12,254 nucleotides of DNA from JAMXLO01 sp041487355 (GCA_041487355.1 JBGPND010000159.1:1-12254); one strand, 5' to 3'. Counted from the stretch's first letter, positions 1 through 5,840 are shown. The notes: generated from the letters alone by a model not told the origin. Numbers and translations: made by a program.

Positions 1-105
1 GTGCAGGCCGCCAAGGCCAAGGCTCGCGGCTACCGCTCAATCCGAAACCTCAAGGCCATGGTCTATCTGCTGGCCGGCAAACTCGACATCAACCCGGCTG
101 CCTGA
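1..105 (+). CDS. ISL3-family transposase, C-terminal fragment (cut by window start)
   Basis: An open frame runs from the first base to the TGA at 103-105 and gives 34 residues, including AKARGYRSIRNLKAMVYLLA. A basic GYR/GFR motif, then an aromatic/basic helix and a short GKL tail, is the usual end of ISL3 (IS204/IS1001/IS1165) DDE transposases. The GTG at position 1 is simply the window edge, not a start codon. The catalytic domain lies upstream and cannot be judged, so whether the element is active is unknown. Confidence 0.65.
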   Translation: MQAAKAKARGYRSIRNLKAMVYLLAGKLDINPAA

Positions 106-110
106 AGCCG

Positions 111-139
111 TTACTACCCACACATAACAGCGAAGAACC
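111..139 (+). repeat. Terminal inverted repeat (right end) of the ISL3-type element
   Basis: This 29-bp sequence starts 5 bp after the transposase stop. Its reverse complement starts GGTTCTTCGCTG, like the outer end of ISL3-family repeats. It marks the likely boundary between the insertion sequence and the Met-rich gene cassette. The partner repeat is outside the window. Confidence 0.55.
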
Positions 140-174
140 AATTTTTTGTGTCCGATCATGGCTCCCACGGCGCC

Positions 175-191
175 TGACACACATTGTCACA
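175..191 (+). promoter_or_regulatory. Candidate response-regulator operator upstream of Met-rich gene A
   Basis: The sequence TGACACACATTGTCACA contains a perfect dyad, TGACA-N5-TGTCA. It matches the site at 3279-3295 in 13 of 17 positions, including the whole TTGTCACA half. It ends 92 bp before the ATG of gene A, and the other copy ends 93 bp before the start of gene B. Shared sequence and shared distance suggest a binding site for the OmpR-type regulator encoded at 2484-3206. I see no convincing -10 box downstream, so the exact promoter is not placed. Confidence 0.5.
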
Positions 192-283
192 GAAAATGTT
201 GTTTTTGAAAAACCTGGGTGAAACCTGACCTCGCCAATGCGCCAGGCAACGGATCCTCTGTTGCACAGGCATTGGAGATTCGA

Positions 284-955
284 ATGAAGAAGAAGATTCT
301 GGCGATCAGTGGTATCGCCGCCGCCACCTTGCTCATCGGTGGTTGGGCTTTGGCACAGTCACCCGGTCATGGTCCTGGTCGAATGCGCGGTATGGACCCG
401 GGAATGCACGATCAGATGGGGCCAGCCATGCGAGGTCAGATGGGCCCCGGTGGGATGGGTATGGGGCCTGGAATGATGGGGATGACCCAGGGCACCGCGA
501 CCATGGACGAACACCGTGACATCCAGGACCTGGTTTTCAGTCATGATCGTATCAAACGCACGGTGACAAACCTTCCGAACGGCATTCGCACGGTCACGGA
601 ATCGGACGATCCGCGGGTCGCGGCGGTCATCAAGAAGCACGTCGCCGAAATGGGACAGCGGGTCGAAGGAGGGCGTGACCCAAATTTGCCCATCGAAAGC
701 CCGGCGCTGCACGCGATCTTCCTCGACAAGGACAAAATCAAAAGCACGTATGAGGTGACGGAGAAAGGGATCATCGTCGTCCAGACCTCGGCCGACGCGG
801 GTGCTGTCAAAGCGCTCCAGGATCACGCGGCGGAGGTGACCGATCTTGCCCAACGCGGGATGGTCGCCATGCACGAGGCCATGCTGAGGAACGGCGGCGG
901 CATGATGGGACGCGGTATGCACGGTGCGATGGCCGAACCACCGCGACGGGACTGA
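284..955 (+). CDS. Secreted Met-rich protein A, probable periplasmic metal-binding protein
   Basis: The 223-residue product starts at ATG 284, preceded by GGAGA at 274-278. A GTG at 218 would bury the signal peptide. A Sec signal (KKK, then hydrophobic 5-23, cleavage near ALA-Q25) leads into a Gly/Met/His-rich stretch at about 28-74 with Met every 2-4 residues and repeated GMM/GMG motifs. The rest is two tandem repeats at about 88-125 and 150-187. Each has an IK-T start, a G-I-x-V-T/Q-T core and an end of the form K-x-H-[VA]-AE (His119, His181). A second Met/Gly/His patch follows at 203-216. The family resembles uncharacterised proteobacterial proteins with a GVRTVTESD-like motif and conserved His residues; no enzymatic motif is visible. 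Met-rich exported segments commonly bind Cu(I)/Ag(I), so a copper scavenger or carrier role is inferred. The gene converges on the kinase gene and is paralogous to 3389-4015. Confidence 0.85.
   Translation: MKKKILAISGIAAATLLIGGWALAQSPGHGPGRMRGMDPGMHDQMGPAMRGQMGPGGMGMGPGMMGMTQGTATMDEHRDIQDLVFSHDRIKRTVTNLPNGIRTVTESDDPRVAAVIKKHVAEMGQRVEGGRDPNLPIESPALHAIFLDKDKIKSTYEVTEKGIIVVQTSADAGAVKALQDHAAEVTDLAQRGMVAMHEAMLRNGGGMMGRGMHGAMAEPPRRD
470..573 (+). repeat. Near-identical block shared by genes A and B, copy 1
   Basis: Positions 470-573 match 3542-3645 (offset 3072) with one mismatch in 104 bp (494 versus 3566), including 79 consecutive identical bases at 495-573. Identity falls sharply on both sides although the proteins stay homologous. 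The block covers the end of the Met-rich region and the start of the first repeat unit. Confidence 0.9.
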
Positions 956-992
956 GGACGTAAACGCCCTCGCCGGCCAAACCGGCACACCA

Positions 993-1041
993 TGTCATCG
1001 GCCCTTGATGACGGAAAAGTTAGCCTCGCGGGCCGATGACA
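993..1041. terminator. Inverted repeat between convergent genes, candidate bidirectional terminator
   Basis: TGTCATCGGCCC (993-1004) and GGGCCGATGACA (1030-1041) form a perfect 12-bp stem with a 25-nt loop. The structure lies between the end of gene A (955) and the end of the oppositely oriented kinase gene (1108). No U-tract follows on either strand, so a Rho-independent role is uncertain. An mRNA 3'-end stabiliser or protein site is also possible. Confidence 0.4.
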
Positions 1042-1107
1042 CGTGGCGGAAGCGTTATGCGGGTTGAACAATGTTCGCTGCCACATCGTATCTCTTTGGG
1101 GCCCCGG

Positions 1108-2487
1108 TCATCGTGGCAGCGAAATAATCGCGCGGAGACCACCCGCGAGCCGATTGGCCAGAGTGACATGCCCGTCATGTGCTTGCGCGATCGCCTGCGC
1201 GATGGCCAGGCCCAGGCCGGTACCGCCTGTCTCCCGGCCGCGGGATTGTTCCAGTCGGTAGAATGGCTCAAAGACCCGTTGCAGTTCCGCATCGGGAATC
1301 CCAGGCCCTTCATCGTCGATCGCGATTCTGATGGTCTCGGGCGACGCAAGCAGTTCGACCCTTCCCGACTTGCCGTATTTTACCGCGTTGTCCAGCAGGT
1401 TGGTCACCGCACGCCGCAAACTGGCGGGCCGGCACTCGATGACAACCGGCTCGGCCGGCGCCATTGTCACCGGTATTCCAGCGTCGGCCAGGTCATCGAC
1501 AATGGCCGCCAACAGGGCGGTTAGATCGGTGCGGCGCAGAGGTTCGGCGGCGGTCTCATCCCGCGCGTACCGCAACGTCGCGTCGATCATGGCGTCCAGT
1601 TCGCCAATGCTGGCGAGCATCCGGTCGCGCTCCTCGCCCTCATGCAGAGCTTCGGTGCGAAGGCGCAGTAACGTCAGCGGGGTGCGCAGGTCGTGCGACA
1701 GCGCGGCCAGCATGTGCGTCCGGTTCTCCAGCAGCCGCCGCAGACGCGCTTGCATCTCATTAAAGGCATGGGCCGCCTGACGCATCTCCCGGCTGCCCGT
1801 CTCCGCGATCGGCGGCGCCTTGACATCGCGTCCAAGCCGCTCAGCCGCTCGGGCGACGATACCGAGCGGTGCGGTCACCCGCCGTACAGCCCAGATGGAA
1901 GTGAGCACGACGATACCTGCCATGACCGTCATGGCGAACACGAACCGCCATGAAGCCGACGGGCCGGCGTCCGGAAGTAGGGCGGTGAAGGATAGCCATT
2001 GCCCGTTCGACAGCCGGACGTCGGCCTGAAGGCCGTGCGAGACGGCCGCGCCATGCATCCAAGGCCCCATCATGGGCATGGGATGCACTGGTCCGGTAAG
2101 CCGCGCGCCTGATGCACCAGCGACAACGACGCGCAGGCTCGCCGCCATGGCTTGCGGCAACTGCTCGGCGAGATAGAGCCGGATCGGCGAGGCAGTGGAA
2201 TCAGTATCCTCGGCGGCCGTCGCTTGTGGCCGCGTCGAAAGAGAAACACGCAGCGCCGGATCGCTCGCGGCGGCGACAATGCGGCTACGCCAATCCTCCG
2301 GTGCCTCGTCGACCAGGCGAGCCAGGTTGGCGATGCGTTGCGCCACCGCGTAGCCTCCGACCGCGCGCACCGCCTGCTCCCGGTCGGTCGCATAGATCCA
2401 ACTGGCGACGAGGTGGGAGGCGACCAGGCCCCCGAGCAGGATCAGGATCATCTGGCCGACGAGGGTCCGCGGCAGTAATCGCGTCAT
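1108..2487 (-). CDS. HAMP-type sensor histidine kinase (EnvZ/CusS-like class)
   Basis: The 459-residue inner-membrane kinase has TM1 at about 9-32, a periplasmic sensor at about 33-180, TM2 at about 182-202 and HAMP at about 200-255. The dimerisation/phosphoacceptor box ALSHDLRTP has His265. ATP-binding motifs are the N box NLLDNAVKYG (363-372), G1 DEGPGIP (392-398), F box FEPFYRLE (406-413) and G2 GGTGLGLAIA (421-430). All key residues are present, so it should be active. The sensor contains a His/Met/Trp cluster at 135-151 (HPMPMMGPWMHG, then His151) that echoes the Met-rich motifs of proteins A and B. The start codon overlaps the regulator stop by 4 bp (ATGA), so the pair is co-translated. 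Domain class is certain. A copper or silver signal is inferred from the Met/His cluster and the neighbours. Confidence 0.93.
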   Translation of the reverse strand: MTRLLPRTLVGQMILILLGGLVASHLVASWIYATDREQAVRAVGGYAVAQRIANLARLVDEAPEDWRSRIVAAASDPALRVSLSTRPQATAAEDTDSTASPIRLYLAEQLPQAMAASLRVVVAGASGARLTGPVHPMPMMGPWMHGAAVSHGLQADVRLSNGQWLSFTALLPDAGPSASWRFVFAMTVMAGIVVLTSIWAVRRVTAPLGIVARAAERLGRDVKAPPIAETGSREMRQAAHAFNEMQARLRRLLENRTHMLAALSHDLRTPLTLLRLRTEALHEGEERDRMLASIGELDAMIDATLRYARDETAAEPLRRTDLTALLAAIVDDLADAGIPVTMAPAEPVVIECRPASLRRAVTNLLDNAVKYGKSGRVELLASPETIRIAIDDEGPGIPDAELQRVFEPFYRLEQSRGRETGGTGLGLAIAQAIAQAHDGHVTLANRLAGGLRAIISLPR

Positions 2488-3206
2488 GCCTGACTCACGG
2501 TTGGCGTGAACATGTAGCCGCCGCCCCAGATCGTTTTGATCACCTGGGGATCGGCGGGATCGCGTTCGAGTTTCTTGCGCAACCGGCTCACCTGCGTATC
2601 GATGCTGCGATCAAACGCCACAGCCGCACGCCCGCGCGCCAGGTCGAGGAGTTGGTCGCGGCTCAGCACGCGCCGCGGCCGTTCGGCGAAGGCCAGTAAA
2701 AGCTCGTATTCTCCAGTGCTGAGCGGCACCGTCACCCCATCTTCGCGCAACAGATCCCGGCTCTTGGTATCCAGAATCCAACGGTCGAATTGGTAACGCT
2801 TCGGTGTTTTGCCACGCGCGGTCCCGGCATCTTCGATTCGCCCGCGCCGCAGCACGGCGCGGATGCGGGCGATCAACTCGCGGCTGCCAAAGGGCTTGGG
2901 CAGATAATCGTCGGCACCCATCTCCAGTCCAATGACCCGATCCACCTCCTCGCCTTTGGCAGTGAGCATGATGATCGGCACGTTGCTTTCGGCGCGAATG
3001 GCCCGGCAGAGCGACAGACCATCCTCACCTGGCAGCATCAGGTCGAGCAGGACGAGATCAATCCGACTGATCGCCAGGCTCTTGCGCAAGGCCTTGCCAT
3101 CTGCCGCGGCGCTGACCCGGAACCCTTCTCGAGCCAACACGCGCGCGACCAATTCGCGGATCTCGCGGTGGTCGTCCACGATCAGGATGTGCGGCGCGGC
3201 GTTCAT
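2484..3206 (-). CDS. OmpR/PhoB-family response regulator
   Basis: The start chosen at 3206 gives 240 residues beginning MNAAPHILIVDDH, the usual distance from start to receiver domain. A TTG start at 3284 would add 26 residues unlike this family. Neither start has a strong ribosome site. The receiver domain (about 5-118) has acidic Asp11/Asp12, phosphoacceptor Asp55 in LLDLMLPG, Thr82 and Lys104 (LPKPF). The C-terminal winged helix (about 140-235) contains the SIDTQVSRLRKKLE recognition helix and the GGGYMF wing. It is the partner of the kinase that overlaps its stop by 4 bp. Its promoter region (3207-3388) is shared with divergent gene B and contains the GACA-N5-TGTC dyad, so it may control B, A and itself. 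Confidence 0.93.
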   Translation of the reverse strand: MNAAPHILIVDDHREIRELVARVLAREGFRVSAAADGKALRKSLAISRIDLVLLDLMLPGEDGLSLCRAIRAESNVPIIMLTAKGEEVDRVIGLEMGADDYLPKPFGSRELIARIRAVLRRGRIEDAGTARGKTPKRYQFDRWILDTKSRDLLREDGVTVPLSTGEYELLLAFAERPRRVLSRDQLLDLARGRAAVAFDRSIDTQVSRLRKKLERDPADPQVIKTIWGGGYMFTPTVSQA

Positions 3207-3278
3207 GGATGGAAGGTAAGCGGCCGGAGACGGAAAGCCTTCCGAAAAATTGTGGCGGGATGTGTCCGCGGGCCGTTG

Positions 3279-3295
3279 CGACAATCCTTGTCACA
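3279..3295 (+). promoter_or_regulatory. Candidate response-regulator operator between the regulator and gene B
   Basis: The sequence CGACAATCCTTGTCACA contains the 13-bp dyad GACAA-TCC-TTGTC (3280-3292). It matches the site at 175-191 in 13 of 17 positions, with TTGTCACA identical. It lies 93 bp from the inferred start of gene B and 72 bp from the regulator start, in the only divergent intergenic region of the cassette, the classic place for an autoregulated operator. Binding by the encoded regulator is inferred. Confidence 0.5.
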
Positions 3296-3388
3296 AATTC
3301 GGTTGCCGCCGACAGACTCCGATGACAGGCGAGGTCCAGATGTTCCGCGACGGCCGACCTCGCGCCGCAATATGACAGGAGCATCTCA

Positions 3389-4015
3389 ATCAGGAAAATC
3401 ACCAAGGTCCTGGCGATCGGCACAATTGTCGTCGCGGTCGGGGGCATCGGCCTGGCGGCCGTGGCGGAATCGTCCGGTCCGGGATCTGGTCCCTCCTCCA
3501 TGCACGGACACATGGGGCCTGGCATGATGGGCATGGGGTCCGGAATGATGGGGATGACCCAGGGCTCCGCGACCATGGACGAACACCGTGACATCCAGGA
3601 CCTGGTTTTCAGTCATGATCGTATCAAACGCACGGTGACAAACCTGCTGAACGGCTTTCGCACGGTCACGGAATCAGACGACCCGCGAATTGCGGCGTTG
3701 ATCAAAAAACACGTTTCGGAAATGGGACGGCGGGTCGATGCCGGGCGTGATCCGGGTTTACCGGTCGAAAGTCCGGCGCTGCACACGACCTTCCGGGAGA
3801 AGGATAAAATAAAGGGTGCGTATCAGATGACCGATAAGGGAAGCATCGTTGTCCAGACCTCGACCGACGCAAATACGGTCAAAGCTCTCCAGGATCACGC
3901 GGCGGAAGTGACCAATCTGGCCCGACTCGGGATGGTTGCGATGCACGAGGCCATGCTGAGGAACGGTGGCGGCATGATGGGACATGATAAGCACGGTGCA
4001 ATGGCCGAACAGTAA
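3389..4015 (+). CDS. Secreted Met-rich protein B, paralog of A, with a non-canonical ATC start
   Basis: The frame encodes a homolog of protein A: Met/Gly-rich segment (GHMGPGMMGMGSGMMGM), two tandem repeat units with the same His positions, and a C-terminal GGGMMG patch. The first canonical start in frame is GTG 3461, but it has no ribosome site and drops the signal peptide. Upstream, the same frame reads RKITKVLAIG and then a hydrophobic run ending GLAAVA, a good Sec signal. It has no ATG, GTG or TTG back to the TGA at 3323-3325. The codon aligned with A's ATG is ATC at 3389, placed 8 bp after AGGA (3377-3380). From there the product is 208 residues. Either the gene starts at ATC, or at CTG 3410, or it lost its start codon by one base change. 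The coding frame itself is intact. The role is inferred as for A: periplasmic soft-metal binding. Confidence 0.75.
   Translation: MRKITKVLAIGTIVVAVGGIGLAAVAESSGPGSGPSSMHGHMGPGMMGMGSGMMGMTQGSATMDEHRDIQDLVFSHDRIKRTVTNLLNGFRTVTESDDPRIAALIKKHVSEMGRRVDAGRDPGLPVESPALHTTFREKDKIKGAYQMTDKGSIVVQTSTDANTVKALQDHAAEVTNLARLGMVAMHEAMLRNGGGMMGHDKHGAMAEQ
3542..3645 (+). repeat. Near-identical block shared by genes A and B, copy 2
   Basis: Partner of 470-573: 103 of 104 bases identical at offset 3072, against much lower identity in the rest of the two genes. This pattern fits recent gene conversion or recombination between the paralogs. Confidence 0.9.
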
Positions 4016-4271
4016 TTCCGATAACGTCGCCACGCGCGATCCCGTGATTGCGACGACCCGTCTTGGTGCTGATGCCTTCGGCTTTTGATATTGACCGGTA
4101 AGAGCATGTCGATGGCCGCTTGCATCACTCTGAGTCTCGTGCACAGTCTTCGATCAATCGACGCGTCAGCCGTTGGTTCGAATGATGAGAGATTCCCCAT
4201 TTCCTACCGACGGCATTATGTTGCATCACCAGACCGGTTGAACAACTTCTACTGTCGTGACGGCGACGCGC

Positions 4272-4346
4272 TCGTCGTGGCAGGGAAACGGTCGCGCTTA
4301 GTCCACCCGCCGTCCGGCTGGCCAGCGTGATTTGCCCCGCCATGCG
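4272..4346 (-). pseudogene. Relic of the 3' end of a second sensor kinase gene
   Basis: On the minus strand the frame reads GQITLASRTAGGLSATVSLPR, aligned with the last residues of the complete kinase (GHVTLANRLAGGLRAIISLPR). The similarity stops upstream of codon ATG at 4341-4343, so all catalytic domains are missing. At the position of the intact gene's stop (TGA, bases 1108-1110) the relic has CGA (4272-4274), a single-base stop loss. DNA similarity also continues a little past the stop (GGTTGAACAA near 1064 and 4238). This is therefore duplicated flank, not a functional gene. Confidence 0.7.
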
Positions 4347-4411
4347 AATGCACCCTGATTTGCTCAAAATGATGGAACGGATGAGATTCGAAATCTCGAC
4401 CAAGACCTGAA

Positions 4412-4458
4412 GGCCCCCGGCGAGATTCGAACTCACGGCCCCAAGATCAGGAAGCCGA
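4412..4458 (-). pseudogene. Broken 3' half of a tRNA-Arg(CCT)-like gene
   Basis: The minus strand reads TCGGC-TTCCTGA, an anticodon 5' stem and loop with CCT, then a non-pairing TCTTG where GCCGA would close the stem. A T-arm GTGAG-TTCGAAT-CTCGC (4436-4420) and an acceptor-like GGGGGCC follow. The D-arm and 5' acceptor strand are absent, so it cannot be a functional tRNA. Such partial tRNA 3' halves are typical attachment-site remnants of tyrosine-recombinase islands. The isoacceptor is judged from memory of tRNA-Arg(CCT) sequences. Confidence 0.5.
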
Positions 4459-4572
4459 GATCGCCGGTTGATTGGCCGGAATCGGACGCGGCCTTGAACG
4501 CGGTTGGGCGGCCGTCATTGGTTAATCAAGCGATCACGGGATTTTCCCAGACGCTTGGTGCGGGAATGGCGT

Positions 4573-4595
4573 TGGGGGTAGAAGTGGGGGCAAAA
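4573..4595 (+). repeat. Tandem TGGGGG(T/C)A(G/A)AA repeats near the tRNA-Ser 3' end
   Basis: Two copies, TGGGGGTAGAA (4573-4583) and TGGGGGCAAAA (4585-4595), sit 12 bp apart and about 50 bp from the 3' end of tRNA-Ser, followed by AT-rich DNA. Repeats of this kind can be integrase arm-type sites, but no integrase gene is in the window, so function is unproven. Confidence 0.4.
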
Positions 4596-4645
4596 ATTAA
4601 TCCTTAGAGAAATATTGTTATTAGACAGAGACTTGCAGGGTTATA

Positions 4646-4733
4646 TGGCGGATGGGGTGGGATTCGAACCCACGAACCCTTGCGGGTTGGCGGTTTTCAA
4701 GACCGCTGCCTTAAACCGCTCGGCCACCCATCC
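4646..4733 (-). tRNA. tRNA-Ser(TGA)
   Basis: The 88-nt gene has a paired acceptor stem GGATGGG/CCCATCC, discriminator G and an encoded CCA (4648-4646). The D-arm contains GCCGAGCGGTTTAAGGC. The anticodon arm GCGGT-CTTGAAA-ACCGC has anticodon TGA. A long class-II variable arm (AACCC-GCAA-GGGTT) and T-arm GTGGG-TTCGAAT-CCCAC complete it. All arms pair, so it should be functional and read UCA-type serine codons. It starts 27 bp after the stop of the dehydrogenase gene on the same strand. Its 3' end faces the accessory segment, the usual polarity for island integration. Confidence 0.97.
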
Positions 4734-4760
4734 AGCAGCGCCAGAACGCCCGCCAGCAAT

Positions 4761-5840
4761 CTAATTCGCTCGCACCGCCCGGTCGATCTCGGCCTCGCTG
4801 ATGCCAAGCTTGCCCGCGGCCTCCCGGATGTCGTGCCAGGTCGTTGCATCCACCTCGATGCCCATCGCGGCACGCTGTCGCGCCGCGCGGCGCTCGGGCT
4901 CGCCGGGCAGCAGGACCTCGTCGAAGCCCGGCGCGATGCGGGAGGAGCGGATATGCGCCTTGGTGGCCTCGATGTTCTGCACGATCGCCCCCGGATCGCC
5001 CAGCCGTGACAGGTCGATCACCGTCGCCAGCATCGAGTTGAGGATGCCGCCCTGGGTGGGCTGGTCCACCCGCTGCCCCCCGCCGATCGCGCCGGCCATG
5101 ATCTCGCACATCACGGCCAGTCCCGAGCCCTTGTGCCGGCCGAACGACAGCATTGCGCCGGTGTGGTCGCGGATGAAGCCGGCGGGGTCGTCGGTCGGCT
5201 GGCCATTCGCATCGATCAGGCAGCCGTCCGGCACCGGCACGCCCTTGTTGTATGCCACGCGCGCCTTGCCGGCGGCGATCGTGGTGGTCGCCATGTCCAG
5301 CAGCAGCGCCGGCCCGTCGTTATCTCCCGCTGGGCCGGGGACGGCGGTACAGAACGGGTTGGTGCCTAGGCGGGGCTCGGCGCAGGCCCAGGGTGCCTGC
5401 ACGTCGCGACCGTCGGCGACATTGACGAAGGCGGTGAACGCCATGCCGGCGCGGGTCGCCTGCTCGGCGTAGGTGCCGATGCGCCCGACGTGGGAGCTGT
5501 TGCGCAGCGCCAGCACGCAGGCGCCGGTCTCGCGCGCCCGCGCGATGGCGCGGCGCACCGCCTCGGCCGCCATGCGCTGGCCGAAGCCGCGGCGCGCATC
5601 GATCACCAGCAGCGCGCCGGCGTCCAGCACGGTGTGCGGCGTCTGGTTGGGCACCAGCAGCCCGTCCTGCAGCAGCCGGACATAGGCGGGCAGCATGCCG
5701 ACGCCGTGGCTGTCATGGCCCGAGAGGTTGGCGCGCACCAGGTGGTCGGCAACCTCGTCCGTTTCCTCCGGCGAGCTCCCCATGCGGCCGACGATCAGGC
5801 TGGTGAGCGCGTGGAGCGCCTGCGGGGTGAAACTGGGCAT
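4761..5840 (-). CDS. LDH2/MDH2-family (malate/lactate/ureidoglycolate-type) NAD(P)-dependent dehydrogenase
   Basis: The 359-residue length is typical for the Ldh_2 family (YbiC/HcxB, malate and L-lactate dehydrogenases of the non-Rossmann type), cytosolic enzymes that interconvert 2-hydroxy acids and 2-keto acids with NAD(P). Visible signatures are SGHDSHGVGMLPAY (40-53, substrate-side His42/His45), ALRNSSHVGRIGTY (111-124, catalytic-type His117), LGTNPF (158-163), LLLDMATT (179-186) and GRHKGSGLAV (234-243). The start is supported by GGAGAC about 10 bp upstream (5851-5856). The exact substrate cannot be decided, because malate, lactate, sulfolactate and ureidoglycolate enzymes share these motifs. 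It is divergent from the methyltransferase gene (132 bp between starts). Confidence 0.9.
   Translation of the reverse strand: MPSFTPQALHALTSLIVGRMGSSPEETDEVADHLVRANLSGHDSHGVGMLPAYVRLLQDGLLVPNQTPHTVLDAGALLVIDARRGFGQRMAAEAVRRAIARARETGACVLALRNSSHVGRIGTYAEQATRAGMAFTAFVNVADGRDVQAPWACAEPRLGTNPFCTAVPGPAGDNDGPALLLDMATTTIAAGKARVAYNKGVPVPDGCLIDANGQPTDDPAGFIRDHTGAMLSFGRHKGSGLAVMCEIMAGAIGGGQRVDQPTQGGILNSMLATVIDLSRLGDPGAIVQNIEATKAHIRSSRIAPGFDEVLLPGEPERRAARQRAAMGIEVDATTWHDIREAAGKLGISEAEIDRAVRAN

Larger units (their letters stand above)
1..139 (+). mobile_element. Right end of an ISL3-type insertion sequence
   Basis: The segment holds the end of a transposase frame (stop at 103-105), 5 bp, and then a terminal-repeat-like sequence at 111-139. 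Read inward on the minus strand this sequence begins GGTTCTTCGCTGTTATG, which has the GG-YTCTT character of ISL3-family inverted repeats. The element would end at 139, followed by the AT-rich run aatttttt, a plausible 8-bp target duplication. The left copy lies outside the window, so neither repeat pairing nor duplication can be confirmed. Family assignment is from memory of transposase C-termini and IR shape. Confidence 0.65.
4016..4645. other. Gene-free junction region between gene B and tRNA-Ser
   Basis: I find no convincing gene in these 630 bases. They contain the relic of a kinase 3' end (4272-4346), a perfect palindrome GAGATT-CGA-AATCTC (4383-4397), a tRNA-Arg-like fragment (4412-4458), tandem TGGGGG repeats (4573-4595) and a visibly AT-rich stretch (4590-4645). 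The 10-mer GAGATTCGAA occurs at 4383 and 4422. Short open frames here have no plausible start or coding character. The combination resembles eroded attachment-site DNA. Confidence 0.6.

Noticed and set aside
972..986. Small hairpin GCCGG-CCAAA-CCGGC just after gene A.
   Set aside because: A 5-bp stem without a T-run is too common in DNA of this composition to call a terminator.
359..988. Minus-strand open frame opposite Met-rich gene A, with a similar one at 3386-3616 opposite gene B.
   Set aside because: The likeness between the two shadow frames follows from the A/B DNA repeat. No start site or motif supports expression, and the plus strand has a signal peptide, Met-rich region and conserved repeats.
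3321..3379. ATGACAGG repeated at 3322 and 3372, 50 bp apart, as a regulatory direct repeat.
   Set aside because: It is an 8-mer pair without a counterpart upstream of gene A, and the second copy overlaps the ribosome site. The GACA-N5-TGTCACA site is the better-supported operator.
3372..3527. ATG 3372 as the true start of gene B.
   Set aside because: It is in another frame and reads a Ser/Arg-rich sequence without a signal peptide. Using it would require a frameshift, for which there is no evidence.
4085..4436. Short open frames on both strands between gene B and tRNA-Ser as possible new genes.
   Set aside because: They lack ribosome sites and recognisable motifs. The only recognisable stretch is the kinase relic on the minus strand, embedded in unrelated sequence.
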